This document shows, piece after piece, positions 52,701-63,971 of a DNA stretch of 64,000 nt (the stretch's first letter is position 1; every line of letters starts with the position of its first letter). Source of the DNA: Ascidia mentula (taxonomy: Eukaryota > Chordata > Ascidiacea > Phlebobranchia > Ascidiidae). The stretch is from assembly GCA_947561715.1 (NCBI GenBank), contig OX387205.1:12839001-12903000 (forward strand), read 5' to 3'. Position numbers and translations under genes: made by a program. The notes beneath the pieces are model-generated. The model did not search any database, was not told the DNA's origin, and saw nothing but the letters and a program-made list of their open reading frames with translations.

Positions 52701-53171
52701 CGAAACGTTACCTGAAGGTGAGTTGGGATGACAAAGCCAGATGTCCTTGCAGCTTCTTCCGGGATTGTCAGAGGATCTTCCCATGGGTGATCGCATCATG
52801 ATCATCTCCTGCTTCAAGGAATCCATCGCAGCAAATATCTCCTCCAGTCCATGTTGGTAATCGTCGAGGAACGGATCTTGGCCAGCTTCGTAGAAGGCAT
52901 CCTATATGTAAGACGATTGCGGTTAGCAGGGGGTTCGATTCTACTTGAGTATGTACAATACATAGAAGTTAATCCTTGTTGGATACATCTACATTTGATT
53001 GTTCGTTTATTTTCAGTAATATGAGAAAACAGAATTTACGAAACATATTTTACCCAATGCAGTCGTTTAAACCTCAACAAAGTAAATAATCATAGTGTTA
53101 ACAAGTACACGAATATTAATGTAATTTTTTAACCTTACCTGTCGGTTAATTTGACGTTTTTCACGTGCCGA
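49735..53171 (-). CDS. Collagen C-propeptide (fibrillar NC1) exons
   Basis: Exons, 3' to 5': 49735-49881, 50198-50407, 51073-51141, 51795-51901, 52712-52901 and 53139-53171, phases consistent. The C-propeptide trimerises the chains and is removed outside the cell. Cysteines seen are in CKDIWLC, GGC, HC, TC, YKC, SC and VC, the usual fibrillar set. The 69-nt exon needs the acceptor before TCTCCAGCC (after ttatag) rather than the nearer ctccag, or the frame is lost. The helix-proximal 33-nt exon encodes [11 protein letters not shown]. The product ends [11 protein letters not shown]. Confidence 0.94.
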
Positions 53172-56100
53172 CTGTAAAAAAACAAAAACAACAATGTCCA
53201 TGTCACAATCACATAGTCGTTTGTACGCACAACTGGCTACTAAAAGGTTACTTGCACTTATTGTTCATTAAGGTGTTTTAAGTTTAAAGTAAGTTAAACT
53301 ATCATTGTTCTTTCAAGTTCCGTGGTATTTGAATACACAATTACAGTCTAATCAACATAAAAAAGCGTTGTTTTTCGCAGGACATTCATTGAAAAAAATA
53401 TTAAAAAACTCCACAAGTTTTTGTGACTCACTCGACGTGTTCTGCCCTTCTCAGTATTTCCCATGAGGGGTGCGGCGTTCGTGACGCTTCCAGGAGGGCC
53501 CGGTGGTCCGGGAGGACCCGGAATACCGGCGTCACCCTTGGGGCCTGTGGGTCCCTACAAAAATATTTTTGCGTAACGATTTGTTGCAGATTAAAAAAAA
53601 AAAATTTGCGTAACGATTGTTGCAGATTAAAGAAAAAAAGTTTGCGTAACGATTGTTGCAAATTTTTTTAAAAATAATTGCGTAACACTTACTGCAGCTC
53701 CTTTGTTTCCTTTTCCTCCCAAACCACCCTGAAAACATACATTGTCAAAAAAAAGATTAAAACACGTTCAAGATACACACTCTGGCAACACGAAAATTAA
53801 GCTATGTATAATCATGCTTTTAGAGAATTTACAGGCCACTACAAAGTTGTGTGTTGCATACTCTAGGTTTTAAAAAGCTGTGAAGCACAACTTTACGGTC
53901 CTTCAGGTTCCCATGCCATACTAGAAATTTGCATTTGCCTGAATTAAGTACAGTATTTTCACTATACATTTGGTCAACACAAGAATGAAGCTATGTCTTA
54001 TCATGGCTTTCAAAGTCCCATTTTCAGAAATTTAACTTAAAATGGAATTGGGAGGGGGGTAAAAACAGCATTGGCTCTTACAGGTAATCCTGGCGGGCCT
54101 GTGGGTCCAACGGGTCCGGACGGGCCATTTCTTCCTTCTTCTCCCTTGTTGCCCAATGGTCCAGAGCGTCCCATCGGTCCTTGTTGGCCCTTTTCGCCTG
54201 GTTCGCCAGGGGCGCCTGTGACTCCAGTAAGACCAGCATCTCCCTGAAGAAAACGAAATTGTTCGTTAACCGACGTTTTTGTGAGTTGCCACGAAACTCG
54301 TTACATGACATTGTGTTATTTGTTGAATATTAATCACAAAATTAACCCATCTTGCATGTACATTGTATTTATTGTCCCTTCATCACACGTACGACGTCAC
54401 AGATTATATTTTTACCGTGACGTCATAACCCGAAACGGCATGTCCGTTCATTTACACCTTTAAGGTCCCAAATGAAGGCATGGGTAACTAATACCAATGT
54501 CATAGATAACACGTCAGCAATTAATTTTATCGTTAGAAAGTAGATAGCACAGGAATAAGTTTCACCTTTTCCCCAGAATATCCCATGTCTCCTTTCTCAC
54601 CCTTCGAACCGGATGGACCCTGAAAACAACAACGACCTCCTTTAGTATAGGAAAATTTCGCTTATTTCTTCCACAAAATGCAAACAATACTTACCATGGG
54701 TCCTGGTGGGCCATCAGCACCGGGAGAACCTGGAAGTCCAGGAGATCCCTAAACAGGTAGTTTGTGTTAATACAGTTTCAAAAGGGTTTTAAACGTTTGG
54801 TAAAAACGTCAAGAAAGTTTCAACAAGTAGAAAAGTTTTGTAAAAGCGGCGATTTCGGGAGCAATGTCGTCGGTACATGGTCAATCGCGCTACTCGTGGC
54901 TTACAAAGTAAAGAATGAATACTAATAACAGGTTTACTCGCCATTCTGAGAATAAACAGACTGGCGCATAGTGCTGAAAACAGTTAACAGATCATCCACG
55001 TCATTTTAAATTGATGACGGCATGAATTTTTGCCGAAACGTTTGACCAAAATGAACATGACAATGTTTTTAGCACCATGGGCCAGCCTGTTTATTCTCAG
55101 TGGAATGAAAGATAGAACAAAGCAAATTTAAGATAACTTACCACAGGCCCACCAATACCCTGCAGTCCGCCGACACCCTGCTTTCCAGTTTTGCCCTGAA
55201 TCAAAAACAATCAAAGTTAGTCAACTAAATAAGTCGAGTATTTCTCTCTGGATATCTTTGAACGATATTTCGTATTTATCATTGCAACGGCAAAAAGAAC
55301 AGATTCGCAATATGATATGGTCGGGCGGAAAATTAAAGTTTCTTTGTGGAAAAAGTGTTTTGCTTTCCTACAATAGCCCCAACCAATAAACCTGAAGAAG
55401 TGTCACCGGATGGCAGATAAAAAGTCAGTGGAAATAAAATCTACCCTACTTTTGAGCCAGAAGGACAGTTCTTTTACATTAACAATGCCATGCAACAACA
55501 GTAGCACAATATTATAACGATTTCCCATGTAGGAACCACTGGATTACTTAAACGAAGTTATTTGAGTTGATAAATCTTACCTGTGCACCGGGTGGTCCAC
55601 CGTCTCCTGGTGGTCCAGATGGACCGGGATCACCCTAGGAAAATACAACCGTCGGTTAGCAGACAATCAAGTTAACAATGGTATTAGAACAGAAAGTCGT
55701 TGCAAACCTTTCCGCCTTTTTCGCCCGATTTTCCTTCAGGTCCAGTAGCACCAGCGGATCCCTGTTAAACAATTGCATGAATACTTGTGAAAATTACGAA
55801 CAAATTCTTTGACACTTTTCCAATGTTAATTTTTTGGGACAAATTTTTTTTTATAAAACGAGTGGTGATTTGTTTTAATATTGCAGTAAAGAACAATGGT
55901 AGCAACTTACCCGTCTGCCGGGGCCGCCAGGAGGTCCAGATTCTCCCATTGGTCCAGGAGGACCCTGAATGTAACGCAACAATGTTACACAACAGAAAAA
56001 CATACAAGAATATAAAATACTTTATAAGAGCACTTCAAGTTACGATTTTGTAAAACAAACACTAAACACTGTCGACTACAAGATAATTTAGGACAAAAGT

Positions 56101-59100
56101 CCCAACCATAATACTTACAGGTTCACCCTGATCTCCTGTGTCACCGCGGTCGCCCACGTCACCATCGTTACCCTGGAAACAAGAAACAAACAATGCTTTT
56201 AGGCTTCTACGTGTACTTTGCAGGTGGAGATTTAGTTTTATCATTCTCGCTACATAGAATACAAACATAACTGTGTTTGGTGGAAATACGATGACTTACC
56301 GGTTGGCCGGCGGGCCCAGCTGGTCCCTGGTCACCTGGTTGCCCGATTGGTCCCTGGAATTCAAACACAAAAGGTGGTTATGATGTGAATGCAACATAAG
56401 CTATGTAAATATTGCACGAAAGCGAATGAAGTCTATGTGAACAAATATTAAAAGATTCCAATGTATTCAAAATGTAAATAGAAACGTAATTAAACATCTT
56501 GTTTTTAATGATACTGGCGACGTCTAATTGTAGGCGAGTTATATATCAGAAACAACATAACGACAAATGACTTGGTTTTTTTTCTCATAACTTATAGAAA
56601 AAAAAACAGATACCAAGGCTTAGTTGCCCGTAAGATTGTTTAGTGATTCTGACATATATTCAAAGAAACGTAATTAAAGTTTGCTATTCTGGAGGCATCG
56701 CAGCCTCCATAAATTGGTTTGCTGACATACCGGAAACCCTTGGCCTCCGTCGTCTCCGCGTGGCCCCTGGTTTCCTGGTTGGCCCTGTGGCCCAGGCTGC
56801 CCGTATTCACCCTTTTGTCCAGTCTCTCCCTTCATTCCCACTGGTCCAGCGTCCCCGGGACTTCCCGGTGCCCCCGCTTGTCCTGTTTCGCCCTGAAGGA
56901 AAGATCAAAGTTGGTTGGTTTTTGTCTGGTAATTATGTGAAAACCTCATGCTACGGGAAGTTATTTTAAAATCATTTTAATGCACAATTATACCCCGACC
57001 GCCTTTTGCTTACATTTTCCAACCACTTTGCATCGTGAATTGTGTACTTCACATTTTCAACATAAATACTATGGGTTGCACGCAGTTACATTTACTATGA
57101 GGCAAAAACACTGATGTAGCTGCCCTACTTGTTACAGGTTAACAATAAAAAAGTACAAACTGTTTGACAAAAAAAGCACATTCACCTTATCTCCAACTTG
57201 ACCTGGTTGCCCGTGAGATCCAGGCGGTCCTTGGGCTCCCTGTGACCACAAATATCAGTTAAAAACCCGCCATCATCACATAATTGTACATAGAAATCAC
57301 ACTTACGTCAGCCCCTTGGGTTCCCTGGGGTCCTTGCTTGCCCGGTGGTCCTGGTGGGCCCTAAAATAACGTGAGCATTAAAGAAATGGGCGCTTTTTAG
57401 TAAATGTAGTCGTATAACGTTGTACATACCAGACTTCCTGGGTCTCCCGTGTCACCCTTCTTGCCCGAGGGTCCTGGCATTCCCTGAAACACAAATAAGT
57501 TTAAAATCCTGATGAAGTCTTGTTGCATGACAGACGAAACGTCGGATGAATAAAGTACGTTAATTTATGCCAGAAGAGCGGTCCTGTTCAAATTGTCATA
57601 TCAAAATAAGTTTGAGATCGTCTGCAAATATGTGAAAAAAAACAAAAGGTTCTAAGGCGGTTATGGTTCGTTATGGGGCAGAAATAGCAACAAACTTCCA
57701 TTTGAACAATTCAGATTGAGTTGTTACAACAATCTACAGCTGATTAAGTCAAATCGTTTCTTTCATCAAATCGAGATTATATTTGATCAACTTTGTGCAA
57801 GTTACAGCGTTTATCAATGGTGCCCATGACTACAAACCATACATGCTGTATATCACACTGCATACCATTAAAATGCTGCCAAAATAATACAATTGATGAA
57901 ATACATGCAAATTGATCAGGGCGTCAAAGTTTTATGCGTGTATTTACTCAATATATGAAGCATATTTAAAACAGTGACGAGTTCTTGAACTTCTCGTACC
58001 TGAAGACCTCTAGGTCCTGGTGGTCCAGCGTACCCACGTTCACCTTCGTCACCCTTGGCCCCGTACAAACCCTGTTGGCCACGTGGTCCTGGTATTCCGT
58101 CAGATCCCTGAGAAGAAGTGTTCAAATTATATACTGCGTATATTCCATGTTGAATTTTGATGGCTAAATCAATCAAAACTCATCAATAAAAGCTTCGGTC
58201 AAGCGCCAACAAATATTATGAAAATCCTTTTCGGGTGGTTGTGATTTTTTCTTTTTCCGTAATTGTGATGAAACTTATTCAGAGGACCAGCTTACCGGGG
58301 GTCCAGCGGTTCCAAGTGGTCCCTGTTCGCCAGGCGATCCAGGGGGGCCGCTATCACCCTTTGCTCCCTTCAGTCCGGCGTCGCCAGGCGGTCCTTGTTC
58401 ACCCTGCAAAAATATTGCGTGAATTTTGGTTCCCCTTTAAAGTATATAATTTTGGTTCTCCTTTAAAGTATACGTCACAATTTTTAGAGTAATCACCTTG
58501 TCGCCGTCTTCACCTCTCGGTCCACTGTCGCCCGGCGGCCCCAGGAGCCCACTGGGGCCTCTTTCGCCGTCACGGCCGACAGGTCCCATGGAACCTGGTG
58601 GCCCCTAAAAAGTAACAAGGGTTTTTGAAAACGAAGTTCAAAATGTGAGGAAAAACTTATGCGAGTTCTTCCAACTTGTGTCCAATATTTTTGAAATCTT
58701 GACCTCGATCGCGTTATATTTTTTTTGCCGGTGCCCAAATATAAATTATTTTTACATTAAATGGAAATCCCCTGGACAAGAATACTTACCACGTTGCCCT
58801 TTTCTCCGCCAGGTCCTGGCGGTCCTTGAGGTCCAGGCCGTCCCTGAATATCACAAGATGGATTAGTTTTTTGAAACTAAAGTCCACCATCCCAAATTAA
58901 ACAAATACACAAAACCAACCAATTATTCATATACAATGTTTACGCTACTTTTAGATTAATTCACGAGGAAACCAGTCACACTAATCAATGTTTTCGGAAA
59001 AAAACTTGAAATTATTTAAAAGAAACTTACAACATCATTTCGAGCAACCTTTAACAGACGCAAAATTGGTTTACCTGGGTTCCAATCTGCCCTGATGGCC

Positions 59101-62100
59101 CCGGTGGTCCTTGGGGTCCCATTGAGCCCTGTGTGAATTGGAAATATTAGTTATTGGTGAAATGACAGACCACAAACCACAACTTACCGATGGTCCTGAT
59201 GGGCCAGGTGCGCCCTCACTACCCTTCAAACCTTGGCTTCCCTGTAGAAGAAAAATTGGTATGAGATTTGTTGCTAAGATACGCAGGGAGGTTTCGTCTA
59301 TAGGTTTGGTTATACAATAAACTACATAATCTATGTTGGATTAGGGATGCGGAAACTAGTTTGTGATTTTTAAAGGCTCTCGAAATTATATATTTAAAAA
59401 TTAGAATTCAATGTTTCCAGAAACAAAAATACTTATGTAGAAAAGTTTAATTTAAATTGGACACTTTTCACATTAATCGAAAAGACTTGAAAAAAAATTA
59501 TAAATCACACTCTGACCCAAATCCCACAGCGTAACATCAAACAACAAACCAAACCCAAGATAAAGTTAAATGCAATTATGCTGGGTCGCGAATACTGGGT
59601 ATATGTTTACTTACCCTGTCACCCTGATCTCCCCGCTTTCCAGGGTATCCCTGTGGTCCAGGTGGCCCGAACTTGCCGGGGCCCCCTTGGGGTCCACGGT
59701 CACCTTTGGACCCTTCTTTTCCAGCAGATCCAGCCAAGCCAACAAGACCAGGCTCGCCCTGCGACACAAAAACGTTTGTTATTTCTTTGTGACGTCACAA
59801 CCAACGAATAATTGAAGGATTTAAATCAAAACAATAACGTACAACAGGGCCGGGATGGCCACGCTCGCCAGCTGGTCCAACTTCACCGGTGGGGCCCTGA
59901 AGGCCTACCACACCCGCTGGGCCTGGAGGTCCGGTCTTGCCTTGGAAACCCTGCAACATAAAACGTTTAAATATGTGGATATCGAGGTAAAAAAAGTCTA
60001 ATAGCGGTTGTATGCACAGAACTTTATAAGCAAGCGTTCACAGCCAAAATACTGTTGCCAGCACCAAAATTTTCGATGAAAACTTCAGTAGCAGAACAGA
60101 TAATTCAACTCACAGGCTCTCCCCGGCTTCCAGCATGACCTGCAACTCCATCTTTACCGGGTTGTCCCTGAAACACGAGAAAGTTGACGTAAAAAAAATC
60201 AAAAAGCACTTTTAAATTTTAGAAACAAAATCGGGTATGGTGGGAATCGAACTTGCAACTCCGCTCTTCCCAAAAGCGCTCATGGAGTTATACCGTGGAA
60301 TTAAGCAATACTTACTGGAGGTCCCTTTGGTCCAATGGGTCCGTTGGTTCCTTGTGGTCCGGGCGGTCCCTAAATGGTAAAAAATTGCGTTTAATACGGA
60401 GAATGACAAACTACATCTGCACGGATTACAATAATTTCTTACCCTTTCGCCAACTGGTCCTTGAGGTCCGTCTTGCCCTCTTGTGCCCTGTAGCGGAACA
60501 ATTTTTAAAAATACTACTAAGATCAACTACATTGTAAAAGTGCAAATAGATTTACGTAAATTTATTCCAATGTAAACGGAACAAATTGAACAAAAAATCC
60601 ACGTACTTTGGCTCCCGAGATTCCACTGGGACCACGGGGGCCGCGCTTGCCTCTTGGGCCCTTTGGTCCTCTTTGGCCCTCACGGCCTCTCTTTCCTTCT
60701 GGTCCCTGAAATAACATAAGAAAATGTACAATCGTTGATAAATATATATGAAAAAAATGCGAAAGATTTAATAAATGACACTGAATTTAGGTTAAGAAAT
60801 CGCATGTTATTCACCAAGTTAAAACAGATCTGGGAGCAAATACGTTTATGGTATAATTATATTAGTTGTGTTCTACCACTACTAATCACGTTTCAAGCAT
60901 GCAGCATGTGACGATTGGTCGTACTTGACTGCAGTGGAAAAGGAAGTGATGTAAAAATTACCAAGTAATTACGAACTGAAGCTATTACGTGCAATGAAAG
61001 AAATTGTGAAACTGCAGCAGACGATAGTTACAAAAATGTTGGAATTGCAAAAAAAATTGAAGAAAAAGCAAAAGATGATAATGTTTTTCTAAAGCTTGTT
61101 TTTTAAGCAAGCAAGAAATATAAATGATCTAATGTACTGAACATAACAAAAGGGTCTACTGATTATCGACCATTGCAAATAAAGAAAAAAAAGAAATTGT
61201 GAATGCCATCGTCTTGTTTTTATCATTTGTAAGTTCTATCTTTAGTTATGGTTTGATTCATTTTATGTAATCACATGTACACCGCTTTAAATTACCAATA
61301 GCCTTAGCTATAAAGCTATCGAATCATTAAAAGTGTAACGGCTCGTAAACGTCAGTGCGGTTTCAAGGGAAAGGTACAACAGCCACAAAGAGCGTGGTTC
61401 GTGTTAATGAAAGTTCTGAAAAGGTTTAAGTGAATAAGAGGAATTTGGCAGCAATGAGCGCATGCAAACGACCGATTAGGGGGGGTGACATCTTACCCTT
61501 CTTCCTTTGGGTCCGTTTGACCCTTGTGAACCTGGGACCCCGCGCGAACCCTTTATACAACAACACACAAGTTAAAAAGTTGTCCTTCTCTTACCCTGTC
61601 GCCTTTGCCTCCGGCGGCTCCTGGACTGCCGGTTATTCCAAGGGAACCCTGACGGAGGGCGGAAAGAAAATAAGTTAAAATGTGGTTTGAGGTCATTTTC
61701 GACTCTGATATATCGACAAATGATAACAGTTGTGTAAAAAATTTTTTTAAGTTATCACGAGATTTACAATACAGTGCCCTTAGAATGTTGATGCTGAATT
61801 TATATTTGAAAGCGTCACTTTTCGAAACATAATCATATGGAGATGGCGATCATACTAAAAAACAGCAAACTTTTTTCTTTGCCAAGTGACTCGCTTGTGG
61901 CAACTTCTCCGCTACAACTTCCTATAGTTGTTTATATGCAAACACATACCTTTTGACCGACTCTGCCGTTGTAGCCGTTGAGGCCTGGAGCACCCATTTT
62001 GCCCTGCAAGCAACCACAAGAAGATATTAAAATACAACAGGAGGTTGGAGAGGAATCCAGCTACGTTCTTACCTTGATACCAGACAGGCCGATGGGACCA

Positions 62101-63971
62101 ATTTCTCCACGAGGGCCTTCGCGTCCCTGTGGAAGAAAAAATGTTGGTATTTGTGACGAGACAAACAAATGATCCAGTTTACTATTGTTACTAAGCAAGT
62201 TTGATGCAGTTTTTAAGCAATTTGTTGCAAACCGGTATAAAGCTATACGTTCCTTCGGAGGTATTATGCATTTAGGTATTAACGTGAATCTTGATGGAGT
62301 GTTTTGACATCATATGTTGTTTGGGCCTTGTCCAGAGGCTATGGTTATTTAACATCCAAATAACTTCATCTAGTATTAGAGCAACAAAATCTATTCTTAA
62401 TACAACCGCAATATACCTTCATTCCGTCTGGCCCGTCTTCACCGCGTGGTCCTGGAAGTCCAGACACGCCCTAAAGACAAAAGAATTAAAGGCCACACGT
62501 TTAACCACATCTCACAAACCAACTATCAACTTTTATTTTTATACAGACGGTAATTCTTTTACTGAGAAATAGTTTAGTATGTAGGTTATAGAACGTACCT
62601 GATCTCCTTTGACGCCCATGTCTCCTTTGTAACCGTTAACGCCAACCGGGCCCTGAACAAACATATGACCTTCTTTGTCTTTGGAACTATTTTGTTTTTT
62701 TATTGTACACTATGTAGTGGGTATTGAATATTATGAAGTTTGTCAACTGTTCACTATGTAGCAGATATTATGAACATAACAAAGATCACTTACGTCTCCA
62801 CCCTTGTTTCCCTTCAGGCCACGAACACCCGTCTCGCCCTACAAACATTAGCAATCAATATTAAGAAGAAACAAAACGTAAATAGTTCTATTAAAACTGT
62901 GTATAGATATTTAATGAAATGATTAAGCTAAGATGCAGATGATAACTGATCGAAACAAGATTACATATTTTAAACACGTGTTTATCATCCGTGGAAAACA
63001 ACGACCCTGCATTTACAACTAATGCAGTAATCCGTATCATCACATCATCAGCCCTATATTACTTGACTGTTTTTTTCTAATGTAATGGCATTAGTGCCAT
63101 AGCCCGGCTCTACACTTACAGCAAAGCACAATACCCATACCTTTGTTCCTCTTGGACCTTTGTAGCCCTGTGGGCCCTGGGGACCTGGTGGACCCTGGAA
63201 ATATTGTCAATTGATAAAAGCGAACTTTTAATTTCAACCAAGGAGTTTACCATTGAACCCTTGTTTCCAGCTGACCCTTCGTTGCCAGGGTGACCCGGCA
63301 TGCCATCGGCTCCTGGAATACCTGGTAGACCGGATTTTCCAGCGGGTCCTTTGGTTCCTGGGGGTCCCATCAGACCTTGCGGCCCTGGGATGCCCTGCAA
63401 AGAAAGGCGAGATTTATTGGTTTATTTGGTTTGGACGCACAGCGAGCCACAACCAAGCATACTATGTTAAGTTTTGAATAGGTAACAAACAAGGAACCGT
63501 AGGCTAAAATTAGTTTCTAAAAACGGTTTAAATATGTTTCAAGTAATTTATTGTTTTTTTACCTGTGGACCAGAAGCTCCTTGTTGTCCAGGAGGACCGG
63601 GGTCACCTTGAGGTCCCTGAAACGGTAACGGTTTTATTTTTATACAGTAAGAAGAAACAAAACGATTTTGCGACAGATGCCCTTGCTGTCATTCAGAAAG
63701 CACGAAACTAAATTTGCGAGTAAACCGTATGGTCGTATGGTAATTTCGTTACGTCCCAATATTATATTATTTTAAAATAAAATACATTTGCTTCTTGTTC
63801 TTACCAAACTGCCCTTGAAGCCTTGCGACCCTGGTGAACCACGTGGTCCCTGTTCAAGTAAACATCGGTTAGAAAATGTTTTTAAAAGCTTGTATTTAAT
63901 AAAACATGCATACTTACTGGTTGTCCCTGGGATCCAGGCGTTCCTCGTGGTCCAAGCTCCCCTCTAGCGCC
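49735..63971 (-). CDS. Fibrillar procollagen, clade B (COL5A/COL11A-like), 5' end beyond window
   Basis: This secreted matrix protein assembles as a triple helix in fibrils. Forty-four exons are visible: 5 for the C-propeptide (49735-53171 with the linker), one telopeptide junction exon (53432-53554), and 38 Gly-X-Y exons up to 63971. Clade B is indicated by [11 protein letters not shown]...[38 protein letters not shown] and the [15 protein letters not shown] block, all close to COL5A1/COL11A1, and by the VCFSG ending (compare VCFLG). An RTRR furin-type site lies at the helix end, as in pro-alpha1(V). The helix in the window totals about 303 triplets of the usual roughly 338, so about 35 triplets and the N-propeptide are missing to the right. 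Gly repeats are unbroken in every exon I translated in full. Confidence 0.95.
52043..52137. repeat. 30-bp tandem repeat, about 3 copies
   Basis: CACTGTACAGTGTATTTGTA recurs at 52043, 52073 and 52103 in a collagen intron. The unit contains the palindromes ACTGTACAGT and GTGCAC, so it can form hairpins. Both strands stay open in several frames because 30 is a multiple of three. Confidence 0.85.
53432..53554 (-). CDS. Collagen helix/C-telopeptide junction exon
   Basis: The 41 codons start with seven Gly-X-Y triplets, ending in three GPP repeats that cap and stabilise the helix, then leave the repeat at [11 protein letters not shown] and end in GRTRR. RTRR is a furin-type site; with the next exon the sequence is RTRR then SAREKR, a second dibasic site. 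The donor is GTGAGT, phase 0. Confidence 0.92.
53569..53672. repeat. 36-37-bp tandem repeat, about 3 copies
   Basis: TTTGCGTAACGATTGTTGCA followed by an A-rich tract recurs at about 53569, 53606 and 53641, within the intron next to the telopeptide junction exon. Confidence 0.85.
53693..63971 (-). CDS. Collagen triple-helix exons (38)
   Basis: Exons: 53693-53728, 54082-54243, 54566-54619, 54695-54748, 55142-55195, 55581-55634, 55708-55761, 55911-55964, 56119-56172, 56300-56353, 56731-56892, 57186-57239, 57307-57360, 57430-57483, 58000-58107, 58296-58403, 58497-58604, 58790-58843, 59075-59128, 59188-59241, 59615-59758, 59843-59950, 60114-60167, 60316-60369, 60443-60487, 60607-60705, 61497-61550, 61595-61648, 61950-62003, 62073-62126, 62417-62470, 62599-62652, 62794-62838, 63141-63194, 63251-63394, 63563-63616, 63805-63849, 63918-63971. 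Each begins with a Gly codon and ends after Y. Lengths are 36, 45, 54, 99, 108, 144 or 162 nt, the classic 54/45 series. Exons 60607-60705 and 60443-60487 are rich in Arg and Lys. The two 144-nt exons look like 45+99 fusions. Confidence 0.94.
54942..55106. mobile_element. Foldback (inverted-repeat) element in collagen intron
   Basis: This element of about 165 bp has imperfect termini of about 40 bp. The left end reads GAGAATAAACAGACTGGCGC then TAGTGCTGAAAAC; the right end on the other strand reads GAGAATAAACAGGCTGGCCC then TGGTGCTAAAAAC. The centre holds a hairpin (GGCA, loop, TGCC) flanked by TGATGA and GAAAC. No coding capacity. Confidence 0.7.
56354..56730. other. Collagen intron, nothing recognised
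   Basis: AT-rich sequence with no Gly-X-Y coding segment, RNA gene or clear repeat. Confidence 0.5.
57484..57999. other. Collagen intron, 0.5 kb
   Basis: This intron holds the hairpin at 57509-57561; no missing helix exon is visible, and the flanking exons join in phase as complete triplets. Confidence 0.5.
57509..57561 (+). ncRNA. Hairpin with hammerhead-like core, uncertain
   Basis: CTGATGA is followed by GTCT, a loop, AGAC and GAAAC, then a short ACGT/ACGT pairing closing a 14-nt loop. This resembles the hammerhead ribozyme core, but an extra A sits between CTGATGA and stem II and I see no stem I. It may be a decayed copy or chance. Confidence 0.2.
58423..58473. repeat. 26-bp tandem duplication
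   Basis: ATTTTGGTTCCCCTTTAAAG is followed directly by ATTTTGGTTCTCCTTTAAAG, with one C/T difference, in a collagen intron of only 93 bp. Confidence 0.8.
60234..60294 (-). repeat. tRNA-like sequence (SINE head or tRNA pseudogene)
   Basis: The minus strand has a B-box-like segment (AAGTTCGATTCCCAC), a short GGTAT/ATACC terminal pairing, and a tRNA-like middle (GAGCGCTTTTGGGAAGAGC). It is only 61 nt long and lacks a proper D arm, so it is not a functional tRNA. It lies between collagen exons. Confidence 0.4.
60706..61496. other. Long collagen intron with a small lysine-rich frame
   Basis: This 0.79-kb intron has no Gly-X-Y segment. On the plus strand a frame starting at about 60994 encodes 34 residues with a leucine/lysine helical pattern ([20 protein letters not shown]). 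An AATAAA at about 61178 follows. It may be a decayed retrocopy. Confidence 0.3.

Noticed and set aside
60234-60294. Functional tRNA gene
   Set aside because: Too short, no proper D arm, and only part of the acceptor stem pairs; kept only as a tRNA-like repeat.
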